A stretch of DNA of 5,526 nucleotides from Bacteroidia bacterium (GCA_030432855.1 JAUILM010000436.1:1-5526), one strand, 5' to 3'; counted from the stretch's first letter, positions 1-5,526 are shown. Notes: generated by a model not told the origin, from the letters alone. Translations and numbers: made by a program.

Positions 1-2
1 AA

Positions 3-1427
3 TCAGCAGTCGCTTAAAAACACCTCGACCGCTAATCCACCCTGTGAAGTTTCTTTGTACTTGCTACTCATGTCCTTCGCAGTTTCCCACATCGTATTGA
101 CGACCTTGTCAAAAGGTACTTTGGCATGTAGGGGATCTGAATCCAATGCCAGCTCAGCTGCATTTATAGCTTTGATAGCCCCCATACTGTTTCGTTCGAT
201 GCAAGGGACCTGAACTAAACCGGCGATAGGATCACAAGTCAGCCCCAAATGATGCTCCATAGCAATTTCGGCTGCCATCAGTACTTGCTCTGGCGTACCA
301 CCCATCAACTCGGCCAATCCACCAGCGGCCATAGCTGCAGACACACCGATTTCTGCCTGACATCCTCCCATGGCAGCGGAGATTGTCGCCCCTTTTTTGA
401 AGATACTTCCAATTTCACTAGCCGTCAATAGAAACTGCCTTATCTGCGGAAACCCGGCTTCATGGTTATCGATGACTAAATAATACATTAGCACGGCAGG
501 GATCACACCTGCACTACCGTTGGTTGGAGCGGTTACTACCCTACGTAGGGATGCATTTTCTTCATTGACCGCCAATGCAAAACAACTGACCCATTTCAAT
601 ATCTGCCGAAATTTGACCTCGGTCTTGCGTATACTCTCCAACCATTCCTGAGCTGTGGAATAGGGCACCTCACCTTTCAGTTTTTGATGCATATCAAATG
701 CCCTTCGCTTTACATTTAGCCCACCTGGCAAATGACCTGGAGTATGACAACCGTCATACATGCATTGGAGCATAGTGTTCCAAATACGTTCGATGCCTGT
801 ATTTATTTCTTCCTCAGATCGAAGCGATATTTCATTTTGCCATACTATTTCGGAAATAGACTTACGCTCTTCGTGGCAGAAGGCCAGAAGTTCTTTGCCA
901 GTTTTGACGGGATAAGGAAATTCTCTGAAGATGGCTCTATTTTCCTTTGCATGAATTAATTCTTCTTTTACGACAAAACCTCCTCCAATCGAATAATATG
1001 TTTCGGACCTCTTTTCACCATTTGACATTTCACCTTGAAATCGAAGACCATTAGCATGAAAAGGTAGAAATTCAGCATCAAAAATTATATCACTTTCAAA
1101 GGAAAATGAGATCGGGTATTTGCCGGCAAGAGAAATGATTTTCGATTCTCCAAGTGATGTAATAATCGCATCGATTTGAGCGCAATCGATGGTCTCAGGA
1201 TCCTCTCCCATAAGTCCCAATGCTACCGCAATATCACTGGCGTGGCCCTTACCCGTAAGGGAGAGGGAGCCATATAAATGCACTTTCACCCTCTTCACAT
1301 CCTTTAAGACACCTTCATCACTAAGTTCGATCAACCAGCGCTCCGCGGCACGCCAGGGTCCCAATGTATGTGAGCTGGAAGGCCCTACACCGATTTTAAG
1401 CATATCGAAAACACTTATGCACTCCAT
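3..1427 (-). CDS. sdaA: L-serine dehydratase (L-serine ammonia-lyase), single-chain iron-sulfur type
   Basis: Converts L-serine to pyruvate and ammonia in the cytoplasm using an oxygen-sensitive [4Fe-4S] cluster. The 474-residue length fits the single-chain form, with the beta domain at about residues 3-150 and the alpha domain at about 190-468. Visible family motifs are [14 protein letters not shown] (11-24), [13 protein letters not shown] (299-311) and [20 protein letters not shown] (351-370). Cys356 (GGCQ), Cys398 (LTCDP) and Cys409 (VPCIERN) match the three cluster-ligand positions of the family. The protein ends in Cys474; in the Legionella enzyme the C-terminal Cys occupies the active site as fourth ligand, and the same is inferred here. 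The start at 1427 is favoured because the conserved [10 protein letters not shown] begins at residue 4. The gene is complete and stops with TGA two bases from the window edge. It lies downstream of the xylanase on the same strand, 110 bp away, but has its own possible promoter. Confidence 0.97.
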   Translation of the reverse strand: MECISVFDMLKIGVGPSSSHTLGPWRAAERWLIELSDEGVLKDVKRVKVHLYGSLSLTGKGHASDIAVALGLMGEDPETIDCAQIDAIITSLGESKIISLAGKYPISFSFESDIIFDAEFLPFHANGLRFQGEMSNGEKRSETYYSIGGGFVVKEELIHAKENRAIFREFPYPVKTGKELLAFCHEERKSISEIVWQNEISLRSEEEINTGIERIWNTMLQCMYDGCHTPGHLPGGLNVKRRAFDMHQKLKGEVPYSTAQEWLESIRKTEVKFRQILKWVSCFALAVNEENASLRRVVTAPTNGSAGVIPAVLMYYLVIDNHEAGFPQIRQFLLTASEIGSIFKKGATISAAMGGCQAEIGVSAAMAAGGLAELMGGTPEQVLMAAEIAMEHHLGLTCDPIAGLVQVPCIERNSMGAIKAINAAELALDSDPLHAKVPFDKVVNTMWETAKDMSSKYKETSQGGLAVEVFLSDC

Positions 1428-1443
1428 GAAGCAGTATTTGCAT

Positions 1444-1451
1444 CAAAGATA
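1444..1451 (-). promoter_or_regulatory. Possible -7 promoter box of the serine dehydratase gene
   Basis: Read on the minus strand, these bases are TATCTTTG, an exact match to the Bacteroidota -7 consensus TAnnTTTG. The box ends 16 bp upstream of the ATG, so transcription would begin only about 10 bases before the start codon. No convincing -33 TTTG is seen at the usual 19-21 bp spacing, so the call rests on the -7 match and its position alone. Confidence 0.35.
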
Positions 1452-1537
1452 GCAAGTGTTTATTCGCAGTAAGTATAGATTCTCAAATATCATCTCCCAA
1501 TGAGAATGGGTGCATTAAGGCGTCCGAGCGTTAATGG

Positions 1538-2671
1538 TCACACACCACTTTTGACCTGCAATACCTGGTGATATGCCTTTTTAGGTTTATTATTTCGGTC
1601 AAATAAAAGTGGGTAATTGGTCCTGCCTCTCACAGGAAAATTATTCTTCCATGAATTACCATCATTAACTCCCCAAAAGGTGACGCGGCTTATTAGATCT
1701 TCATGCTTCTTAAACAAGCGGAAAATATCTTCGTAACGCCTGGCCAGGGCTTCATTGACAGATTCAGGAAGGCCTTCCTTATAGGGATTGATCTCATCAC
1801 TCAATTCAGCACGCTGCCCGATGTCTGCGCCACTTACGTTGCGTGGATTGGGTAATACATCGATATCCAGTTCTGTAATAGCTATCTTCACTCCCAATGC
1901 TGCATACTCCAAAATGCTGGTTTCAATTTCTTCCAACGTGGGAGTTTCCAAATGCCAATGCGCCTGCATTCCTATGCCGTCAATCTTTGCACCATTTTCC
2001 TGTATTTTCTTCACCATCCTGATTACACCATTTCGCTTAGCTTCACCGGTCATACTGTAATCATTATAGTACAGGTCAGCAGTAGGATCAGCGGCTGCAG
2101 CGAGGTCAAAGGCGAGCGTCAGATAATCCTCACCCAGCACCTTATAAAAGACAGATTCCCGCAGTGATCCATCTCCTTCTACCGCCTCATTTACCACATC
2201 CCAACTATCGATGCGGCCAGCATATCTTCCAGCTATCGTATTAATGTGGTCGGTCAAAGTTTGCCGCATTTCATCGGGATCTTCGATTTCTCTTATAAAC
2301 CTGGAAAGCTGACTGTGCCAAATCAAGGTGTGTCCATGCACCTTGGCTCCATTTTTTTCGGCTAGCTCAAAAAGTTTGTCTGGCACATCAAAGTTGTATT
2401 CATCTCTACTAGGATGGATATGCATGGATTTCATATCATTTTCGGCGGTATAACTATTATACTCACGGGCAATGAGGTCCATCTGTTCAGTTGACTCCCC
2501 GGTAATCTGCCTTCTGTTTAGAGCAGCTCCAATCAGGAATTCGGGTGCATAATAGTCTTTCAGTCCGACATCTGCAGGTAACTCCCCTACTTTATCTTCT
2601 GAACATGAGATGATGGCGAAGGCTACTATAAGCCATATCAAGCCATGGGATTGGGTACGGAACCAATTCAT
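1538..2671 (-). CDS. GH10 endo-1,4-beta-xylanase, lipoprotein
   Basis: Cleaves internal beta-1,4 bonds of xylan by a retaining mechanism. Residues 1-22 are a lipoprotein signal with a hydrophobic core (LIWLIVAFAI) and a lipobox ending at Cys23. The following Ser-Glu-Asp resembles the lipoprotein export signals that send Bacteroidota lipoproteins to the cell surface, so surface exposure is inferred. The rest is one GH10 barrel of normal size (about 40-372). Visible landmarks are TAENDMK (75-81), HGHTLIWHSQ (112-121), WDVVNEA with acid/base Glu162, QAHWH (236-240), ITELDID with nucleophile Glu267, and TFWGVNDGNSW (331-341). No carbohydrate-binding module is present. It is divergent from the gene at 2723 and has no SusC/SusD partner in the window. 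The start at 2671 is well supported because the signal peptide begins there. It ends in TGA, confirming TGA as a stop in this genome. Confidence 0.96.
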   Translation of the reverse strand: MNWFRTQSHGLIWLIVAFAIISCSEDKVGELPADVGLKDYYAPEFLIGAALNRRQITGESTEQMDLIAREYNSYTAENDMKSMHIHPSRDEYNFDVPDKLFELAEKNGAKVHGHTLIWHSQLSRFIREIEDPDEMRQTLTDHINTIAGRYAGRIDSWDVVNEAVEGDGSLRESVFYKVLGEDYLTLAFDLAAAADPTADLYYNDYSMTGEAKRNGVIRMVKKIQENGAKIDGIGMQAHWHLETPTLEEIETSILEYAALGVKIAITELDIDVLPNPRNVSGADIGQRAELSDEINPYKEGLPESVNEALARRYEDIFRLFKKHEDLISRVTFWGVNDGNSWKNNFPVRGRTNYPLLFDRNNKPKKAYHQVLQVKSGV

Positions 2672-2697
2672 AATCTATTTCTTAGGCGTTAATTAAT

Positions 2698-2705
2698 TAG
2701 CTTTA
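2698..2705 (+). promoter_or_regulatory. Possible weak -7 box for the gene at 2723
   Basis: TAGCTTTA matches seven of eight positions of the Bacteroidota -7 consensus TAnnTTTG. It lies 17 bp before the ATG at 2723 in a very AT-rich stretch that includes a TTAATTAA palindrome. No clear -33 element is seen. If the true start is 2849, the leader would be long. This is a suggestion only. Confidence 0.2.
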
Positions 2706-2722
2706 AAATATGGAATTTTAAT

Positions 2723-3643
2723 ATGATGATAATCCTAGATGATAGTATATCGTCGAATAACATAAGCAATCCATATCATGCACCCACCTGCATTGATCCA
2801 AGAGCCGAAAGGGTTCGACAGCTTCATTTTTTTAGGAAACCCGAAATTATGATTAAATCGAGTGCTAACCTACAATTCACCATTGCCAGAGATTCGCCCA
2901 TTGCGGTTGTTTTCCGCCGGGGTCCCAGAGCCTGGACACAATTGATCAAGTGGGACCTACGAAAAGATCGTTTTCAACAAGGCCAATGGCTAAAAGGAAG
3001 GGTAATGGCAGAAAGATCAAACCTCTCACCCACAGGAAAATACCTGATCTATTTTGCCGGAGATTGGAGGAGAAAACGCGATGTAGGTCCAACCTGGACG
3101 GCTATCAGCCGGCCACCCTATTTTACGGCTCTCGCCCTCTGGGAAGGACTGGGAACCTGGGAAGGTGGAGGTTACTTTATAGATGACCGTCACATCGTTT
3201 TAGATGCCGCATGGAAAGATCTTGAGCAAGGCTATCATTTGCCGAAAGAGATGCAGGTTAGTTCACAAGCACAACAAGGTAGTCAGCCATCAGAATGGAT
3301 ATATGGCAATCTAAGATTAAATACGCAGGAACAATTTTGCAGAATGAGTATGTCACATCGTTCCCTACCAAATGATCGCGCGATAATACACGGTGTTGAT
3401 AAAACAAATTTCAAGGATCACTATTACTTCATCCGACAAGATGGCGAGGATATATTTCTCGAAGGTTGTACCTGCCTGGAGGCTGATCACAATCAACGGA
3501 CTCTGATAGCAGCCAATGGAAAGCTGTATGCATTAGACGCGAAAACTAAATTTACATCACTATCAGATTTAAAACCACTGGCAGACTTTAACGGGAATAC
3601 ACCAGAATCTGTGGAGTGCCCCAAAATAATGCAAAAATGGTAG
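2723..3643 (+). CDS. Conserved protein of unknown function
   Basis: From 2723 it encodes 306 residues with no signal peptide, membrane segment or catalytic motif that I recognise, so it is probably cytoplasmic. The pattern FTIARDSPIAVVFRRGPRAW (52-71), LSPTGKYLIYFAGDW (101-115), TAISRPPYFTALALWEGLGTW (125-145) and the C-terminal LADFNGNTPESVECPKIMQKW recalls from memory an uncharacterised bacterial family of roughly 250-280 residues. In that family, short segments (LSPDGKxLIYF, DGKLYALD) look like beta-propeller blades; that fold is inference. The C-terminus appears complete. Family similarity begins only near residue 50, and residues 1-42 read like noncoding sequence. The ATG at 2849 (residue 43), with AGGA about 11 bases upstream, is therefore a serious alternative start, giving 264 residues. 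Function is unknown, and neither neighbour suggests one. Confidence 0.8.
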   Translation: MMIILDDSISSNNISNPYHAPTCIDPRAERVRQLHFFRKPEIMIKSSANLQFTIARDSPIAVVFRRGPRAWTQLIKWDLRKDRFQQGQWLKGRVMAERSNLSPTGKYLIYFAGDWRRKRDVGPTWTAISRPPYFTALALWEGLGTWEGGGYFIDDRHIVLDAAWKDLEQGYHLPKEMQVSSQAQQGSQPSEWIYGNLRLNTQEQFCRMSMSHRSLPNDRAIIHGVDKTNFKDHYYFIRQDGEDIFLEGCTCLEADHNQRTLIAANGKLYALDAKTKFTSLSDLKPLADFNGNTPESVECPKIMQKW

Positions 3644-3677
3644 GGACTGACTCTATATGAAGCAGTGAGCGATGGGA

Positions 3678-3704
3678 TTATCCCAAGTTGCAAGCTTCGG
3701 ATAA
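3678..3704 (+). repeat. REP-like hairpin in the convergent gap
   Basis: The arms 3678-3689 (TTATCCCAAGTT) and 3693-3704 (AGCTTCGGATAA) form a 12-bp stem with one C-C mismatch and one G-T wobble around a GCA loop. The loop is the same as in the hairpin at 5121-5145. Both stems are followed at once by the sequence CG or GCG (GATAACG here, GATAGCG there). It lies between two converging genes, a usual place for REP elements, and may also serve as a weak terminator. Confidence 0.6.
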
Positions 3705-3720
3705 CGTCAGATAACGTCAT
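3701..3720 (+). repeat. 10-bp tandem repeat beside the REP-like hairpin
   Basis: ATAACGTCAG is followed directly by ATAACGTCAT, matching at nine of ten positions. The first copy overlaps the right arm of the hairpin, so the repeat duplicates the hairpin's 3' end plus its tail. This may be a scar of REP insertion or slippage. Confidence 0.5.
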
Positions 3721-3736
3721 GTATTTGGGCTTAAAT

Positions 3737-3758
3737 GTGATAATGGAAAGTCATATAC
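3737..3758 (+). pseudogene. Possible relic of a second RAYT gene (HUH-motif fragment)
   Basis: Bases 3740-3758 match 18 of 19 bases of 4629-4647, the part of the RAYT gene that encodes the catalytic HUH motif. Read from 3737 the codons give Val-Ile-Met-Glu-Ser-His-Ile, against Val-Ile-Met-Glu-Ser-His-Val in the RAYT. Just upstream, in the same frame, Leu-Gly-Leu-Asn weakly resembles the preceding RAYT residues. Similarity stops right after the block. It lies 33 bp from a REP-like hairpin, which fits a decayed RAYT, but chance cannot be excluded for so short a match. Confidence 0.35.
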
Positions 3759-3759
3759 T

Positions 3760-4269
3760 TCAAAAGCGAATACCTCGACTAAAAGCTCCTTTAATATAAT
3801 TGATAAAACTAAAGGGTTGATATCCCAAATCAATTAAGTGTCGGACTAGGGCATTCTTTACTTCCTCAATGTTTCGTATATAAAAACTGGATATTTCCTG
3901 GACACAAATACCGTTTTTGATTATCAGTACAATCTCATAATCGGCTGATTTTGAAGACTGGGTTTGAGTTTTAAATCCATCGAGTTCCTCCCACCTATAC
4001 GACTTTGAAGCACCGAAAATTGGACTTTCTATCGTGAGCATATCATCAGTTATTTTGAATCGACGAATTTTAGGCAGTTCAATGATTAATACAAAGAGCA
4101 AGCTAGTGATCAATACCAGTAAAAAATAGAGATACAGAAAAGAATCACTGCCATTCACCTCCTCGTTGCGAAACAGATATGGAACAAAGACTGCCAGAAA
4201 TACACCAAAACTCAAAATTAGTAGAAATATCGTAACTCCAAAGATCCTAAATTTAGAAGTCATGGTCAT
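3760..4269 (-). CDS. Small membrane protein with two helices and a PH-like tail
   Basis: This 169-residue protein has two hydrophobic helices, about residues 9-32 and 44-65, joined by a short polar loop (NEEVNGSDS). A soluble domain of about 100 residues follows, with alternating strands (FKITDDMLTIESPIFGASKS, YRWEELDGF, YEIVLIIKNG) and a final helix (IEEVKNALVRHLIDLG, 134-149). This order fits small bacterial membrane proteins with a PH-like (bPH/YcxB-type) domain; that assignment is by pattern only and the role is unknown. The start at 4269 gives MTMTSKF; the second Met, at 4263, is equally possible. No Shine-Dalgarno is seen. It converges with the gene at 2723 and diverges from the RAYT gene. 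Confidence 0.75.
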   Translation of the reverse strand: MTMTSKFRIFGVTIFLLILSFGVFLAVFVPYLFRNEEVNGSDSFLYLYFLLVLITSLLFVLIIELPKIRRFKITDDMLTIESPIFGASKSYRWEELDGFKTQTQSSKSADYEIVLIIKNGICVQEISSFYIRNIEEVKNALVRHLIDLGYQPFSFINYIKGAFSRGIRF

Positions 4270-4333
4270 AAAATGATAAAGAATATGAGGCCACTAAAAA
4301 CAAGCCCTATAAAGATATAATAACTATTCCGAT

Positions 4334-4427
4334 TGCTACTTGAACTTTGTAATTTCAAGTACATATTAACTCGCACGAACCAAAAACATAAGAACTGCAG
4401 TTGCAAATCACACCACCATAAAGACAT
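4334..4427 (+). repeat. Left direct repeat flanking the RAYT gene
   Basis: About 94 bp, in the same orientation as the copy at 5188-5282. It begins with TGCTACTTGAA and ends with CATAAAGACAT. The last 30 bp (4398-4427) match 29 of 30 bases of the right copy (5253-5282). The middle is more diverged and contains at least one indel. It ends 30 bp before the RAYT start codon. Confidence 0.8.
4337..4361 (+). repeat. REP-like hairpin in the left repeat
   Basis: Arms 4337-4347 (TACTTGAACTT) and 4351-4361 (AATTTCAAGTA) pair at 10 of 11 positions around a TGT loop, with one C-T mismatch. The matching hairpin in the right repeat is perfect, so this copy appears to have mutated in both arms. Confidence 0.65.
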
Positions 4428-4457
4428 ATTCCTGCATAATACGTATCTTAATCATCA

Positions 4458-5051
4458 ATGTCCGAGCGCAGTGGATATATCATCTCAGACCAGTATGCAA
4501 CCCACTTTCTTACATTTACGATTGTAGGTTGGGTCGATCTATTTTCACGGAAAGAATGCCGTGACATTATCATTGATGCTTTTGAATATTGTCAGCAGAA
4601 CAAGGGTCTCTCTTTACATGCCTATGTCATAATGGAAAGTCATGTACATTTGATCGCATCAGCTTCTGCAAAGTCCTCCGGTCTTTCAGACATAGTCAGA
4701 GACCTAAAGAAGCATACTTCAAAAAAACTGCTTAGTTGGATCTTGAATAGTGGAAAAGAAAGTCGAAAAGAATGACTCGAAATTGTATTTAAGTATCATG
4801 CAAAATACAACACGAACAATGCAAAATATCAGGTCTGGCTACAGAATAATCAGCCAAAAGTATGTATACACCCCAGATTCACAACTCAGAAAATTGAATA
4901 CATCCATAATAATCCGGTAGTGGCCGGAATCGTAGATCAACCCGAGCACTATCTTTATAGCAGCGCAAGAAATTACCTGAACAGATCCGATGTTTTGCTT
5001 AAGGTAGACGTGATTGACTTTGGTGTACAGCAAGGATATGTGATGACTTGA
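4458..5051 (+). pseudogene. REP-associated tyrosine transposase (RAYT, Y1/HUH family), broken by an in-frame TGA
   Basis: The frame from ATG 4458 to TGA 5049-5051 spans 197 codons, a normal size for this family. RAYTs are single-copy HUH nucleases of the IS200/IS605 superfamily that nick REP hairpins as single strands. The N-terminal part shows HFLTFTIVGWVDLFSRKE (16-33) and the metal-binding HUH pair His62/His64 in VIMESHVHLI. Codon 106 is TGA (4773-4775), at a spot where relatives usually have Trp (ESRKE-W). Beyond it the frame continues with YQVWLQNNQPK, then IEYIHNNPVVAGIVDQPEHY with catalytic Tyr148, then YLYSSARNYL. The 105-residue product would lack the tyrosine and be inactive. Around 4860-4877 the expected family residues fit another frame better, suggesting a compensated pair of indels. 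Readthrough is unlikely, since other genes here end in TGA. Direct repeats and REP-like hairpins flank it. Confidence 0.88.
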
Positions 5052-5120
5052 AAAACTCTTCTAACGTCTTGACTTTAGATAGCTTCGTTGCATATTTGAC
5101 AGCTCAGGATCAAAAATATT

Positions 5121-5145
5121 TATCTGAAGTTGCAAACTTCAGATA
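5121..5145 (+). repeat. Perfect REP-like hairpin with T-tract downstream
   Basis: Arms 5121-5131 (TATCTGAAGTT) and 5135-5145 (AACTTCAGATA) form an 11-bp perfect stem around a GCA loop. The core TGAAGTT-NNN-AACTTCA is identical to the core of the hairpin at 5192-5214. GCGGGC and then six Ts (5152-5157) follow, so it could also end transcription of the RAYT gene, 70 bp upstream, although the Ts are not directly next to the stem. Confidence 0.75.
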
Positions 5146-5187
5146 GCGGGCTTTTTTAAGGTGAAGTGGCGATATATTCAAACACGC

Positions 5188-5282
5188 TGCTACTTGAAGT
5201 TTGTAACTTCAAGTTCATCCTATTCCTGCACGCAGCCAAGACACAAAGACAACAGTTGCAAATCACACTACCATAAAGACAT
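5188..5282 (+). repeat. Right direct repeat flanking the RAYT gene
   Basis: About 95 bp, the same-orientation copy of 4334-4427. It begins with TGCTACTTGAA and ends with CATAAAGACAT. The final 30 bp differ from the left copy at one base only, while the section between hairpin and tail block is diverged. The two copies together bracket the RAYT gene and one further hairpin. Confidence 0.8.
5192..5214 (+). repeat. Perfect REP-like hairpin in the right repeat
   Basis: Arms 5192-5201 (ACTTGAAGTT) and 5205-5214 (AACTTCAAGT) form a 10-bp perfect stem around a TGT loop. It is the intact counterpart of the imperfect hairpin at 4337-4361. Confidence 0.75.
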
Positions 5283-5331
5283 TTCAAGCGCTCAGGGTCA
5301 CATTTATTAGCGTGATGTCGGAAGGTCAAAA

Positions 5332-5366
5332 GAAAAAGGACTTACGATGATTGCGAGTCCTTTTTC
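5332..5366 (-). terminator. Strong intrinsic terminator, probably bidirectional
   Basis: Arms 5332-5342 (GAAAAAGGACT) and 5356-5366 (AGTCCTTTTTC) form an 11-bp perfect stem with a 13-base loop. The A- and T-runs are part of the stem, so either strand reads as a stem ending in five Ts. It lies 28 bp beyond the stop codon of the minus-strand gene entering from the right, which it most likely terminates. It could also stop rightward transcription from the RAYT side. Confidence 0.8.
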
Positions 5367-5394
5367 AGATATTCTTCCATTAATAATGAGTGGA

Positions 5395-5526
5395 TTAATT
5401 GCTCACCTTCACACCCTCATATCCGACAAAACTCACCGCGAGCTCACTTGTCTCCTTGGCAGCGATACTAAAATCACCTTCTAGATCAGACACCGTACCG
5501 TAAGTAGTACCCACGACAACAATGCT
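5395..5526 (-). CDS. C-terminal end of a CarboxypepD_reg-like domain protein (partial)
   Basis: The minus strand is open from the window edge to TAA at 5395-5397 and encodes 43 residues: SIVVVGTTYGTVSDLEGDFS, then IAAKETSELAVSFVGYEGVK, then VSN. The pattern (ASVVVKGTTxGTVTDxxGxF ... LxVSFVGYE) is the second half of a carboxypeptidase-regulatory-like domain of the kind placed before TonB-dependent receptors of Bacteroidota and also used in other envelope proteins. In a SusC-type receptor the chain would run on for hundreds of residues; here it stops within three residues of the usual end of the motif. Either the domain is C-terminal in a different envelope protein, or this is a truncated receptor. 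The gene starts outside the window. The terminator at 5332-5366 fits it as the true 3' end. Confidence 0.72.
   Translation of the reverse strand, partial: SIVVVGTTYGTVSDLEGDFSIAAKETSELAVSFVGYEGVKVSN

Larger units (their letters stand above)
5052..5394. other. Gene-free interval with repeats and a terminator
   Basis: This 343-bp stretch between the RAYT frame and the partial minus-strand gene has no supportable coding region. It holds the REP-like hairpin at 5121-5145, the right direct repeat at 5188-5282 with its own hairpin, a short repeated motif (GCTCAGGATCA at 5102-5112 and GCTCAGGGTCA at 5290-5300), and the terminator hairpin at 5332-5366. Nothing further is visible in 5052-5100 or 5367-5394. 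Confidence 0.7.

Noticed and set aside
732..959. Plus-strand open frames inside the serine dehydratase gene (also 249-431 and 1189-1452)
   Set aside because: They are antisense shadows of a clearly conserved enzyme.
1490..1513. Possible terminator after the xylanase gene (CCCA and TGGG arms around 1496-1510)
   Set aside because: The stem is only 4-5 bp and no T-tract follows, so it cannot be supported.
1521..1530. CGTCCGAGCG, whose last nine bases recur at the RAYT start (TGTCCGAGCG)
   Set aside because: A nine-base match with no extended similarity is expected by chance, and the second copy is coding sequence.
1788..2167. Plus-strand open frames inside the xylanase gene
   Set aside because: They are antisense shadows of a complete GH10 domain.
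3493..3720. 75-codon minus-strand open frame across the end of the unknown protein and the REP-like hairpin
   Set aside because: It overlaps the conserved C-terminal end of the plus-strand gene and runs through a repeat; no protein features are seen.
4333..4527. 64-codon plus-strand open frame across the left repeat
   Set aside because: It covers the hairpin and direct repeat and overlaps the RAYT start in another frame; the product is Cys/His-rich by chance and no motif is seen.
4773..4775. TGA read as tryptophan or selenocysteine
   Set aside because: TGA ends the serine dehydratase, the xylanase and the RAYT frame itself, so it is a stop here, and no SECIS-like element or Sec context is visible.
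4839..5033. 64-codon minus-strand open frame opposite the RAYT gene
   Set aside because: It lies antisense to the conserved second half of the RAYT frame, including YIHNNPV, and its translation has no recognisable features.
4334..5282. CRISPR array
   Set aside because: There are only two repeat copies, about 850 bp apart, with a transposase gene between them and no regular spacers.

Overview
The window looks like chromosomal DNA from a member of the Bacteroidota. Evidence for this is a xylanase lipoprotein whose mature N-terminus starts Cys-Ser-Glu-Asp, a CarboxypepD_reg-like sequence of the kind common in this phylum, starts without Shine-Dalgarno sequences, a TAnnTTTG-like -7 box, and a REP-associated tyrosine transposase (RAYT) of a type familiar from this group. 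A Cytophagales-like marine or soil bacterium is plausible, but genus cannot be read from the sequence.

Layout, left to right. (1) Positions 3-1427, minus: complete single-chain iron-sulfur L-serine dehydratase. (2) 1538-2671, minus: complete GH10 endo-xylanase lipoprotein. (3) 2723-3643, plus and divergent from the xylanase: a conserved protein of unknown function whose true start may be 2849. (4) 3644-3759: a short convergent gap with a REP-like hairpin, a 10-bp tandem repeat and a 19-base block nearly identical to the HUH-motif codons of the RAYT gene further right. (5) 3760-4269, minus: small two-helix membrane protein with a PH-like tail. (6) 4334-5282: a RAYT gene (4458-5051) bracketed by two direct repeats of about 95 bp, each starting with a hairpin, with another REP-like hairpin just inside the right repeat. 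The RAYT frame is broken by one in-frame TGA and shows a local frame scar. (7) 5332-5366: a strong symmetric hairpin, the likely terminator of (8) a minus-strand gene whose last 43 codons (5395-5526) lie in the window and encode a CarboxypepD_reg-like segment.

The metabolic genes do not form an obvious pathway. Serine deamination and xylan cleavage are simply neighbours, and there is no SusC/SusD pair to make the xylanase part of a polysaccharide utilisation locus. The most noteworthy part is 3644-5300, a REP/RAYT neighbourhood. Four hairpins have related stems, two long direct repeats flank a decaying RAYT, and there is a possible second RAYT relic. No clearly new defence, CRISPR or biosynthetic system is visible.
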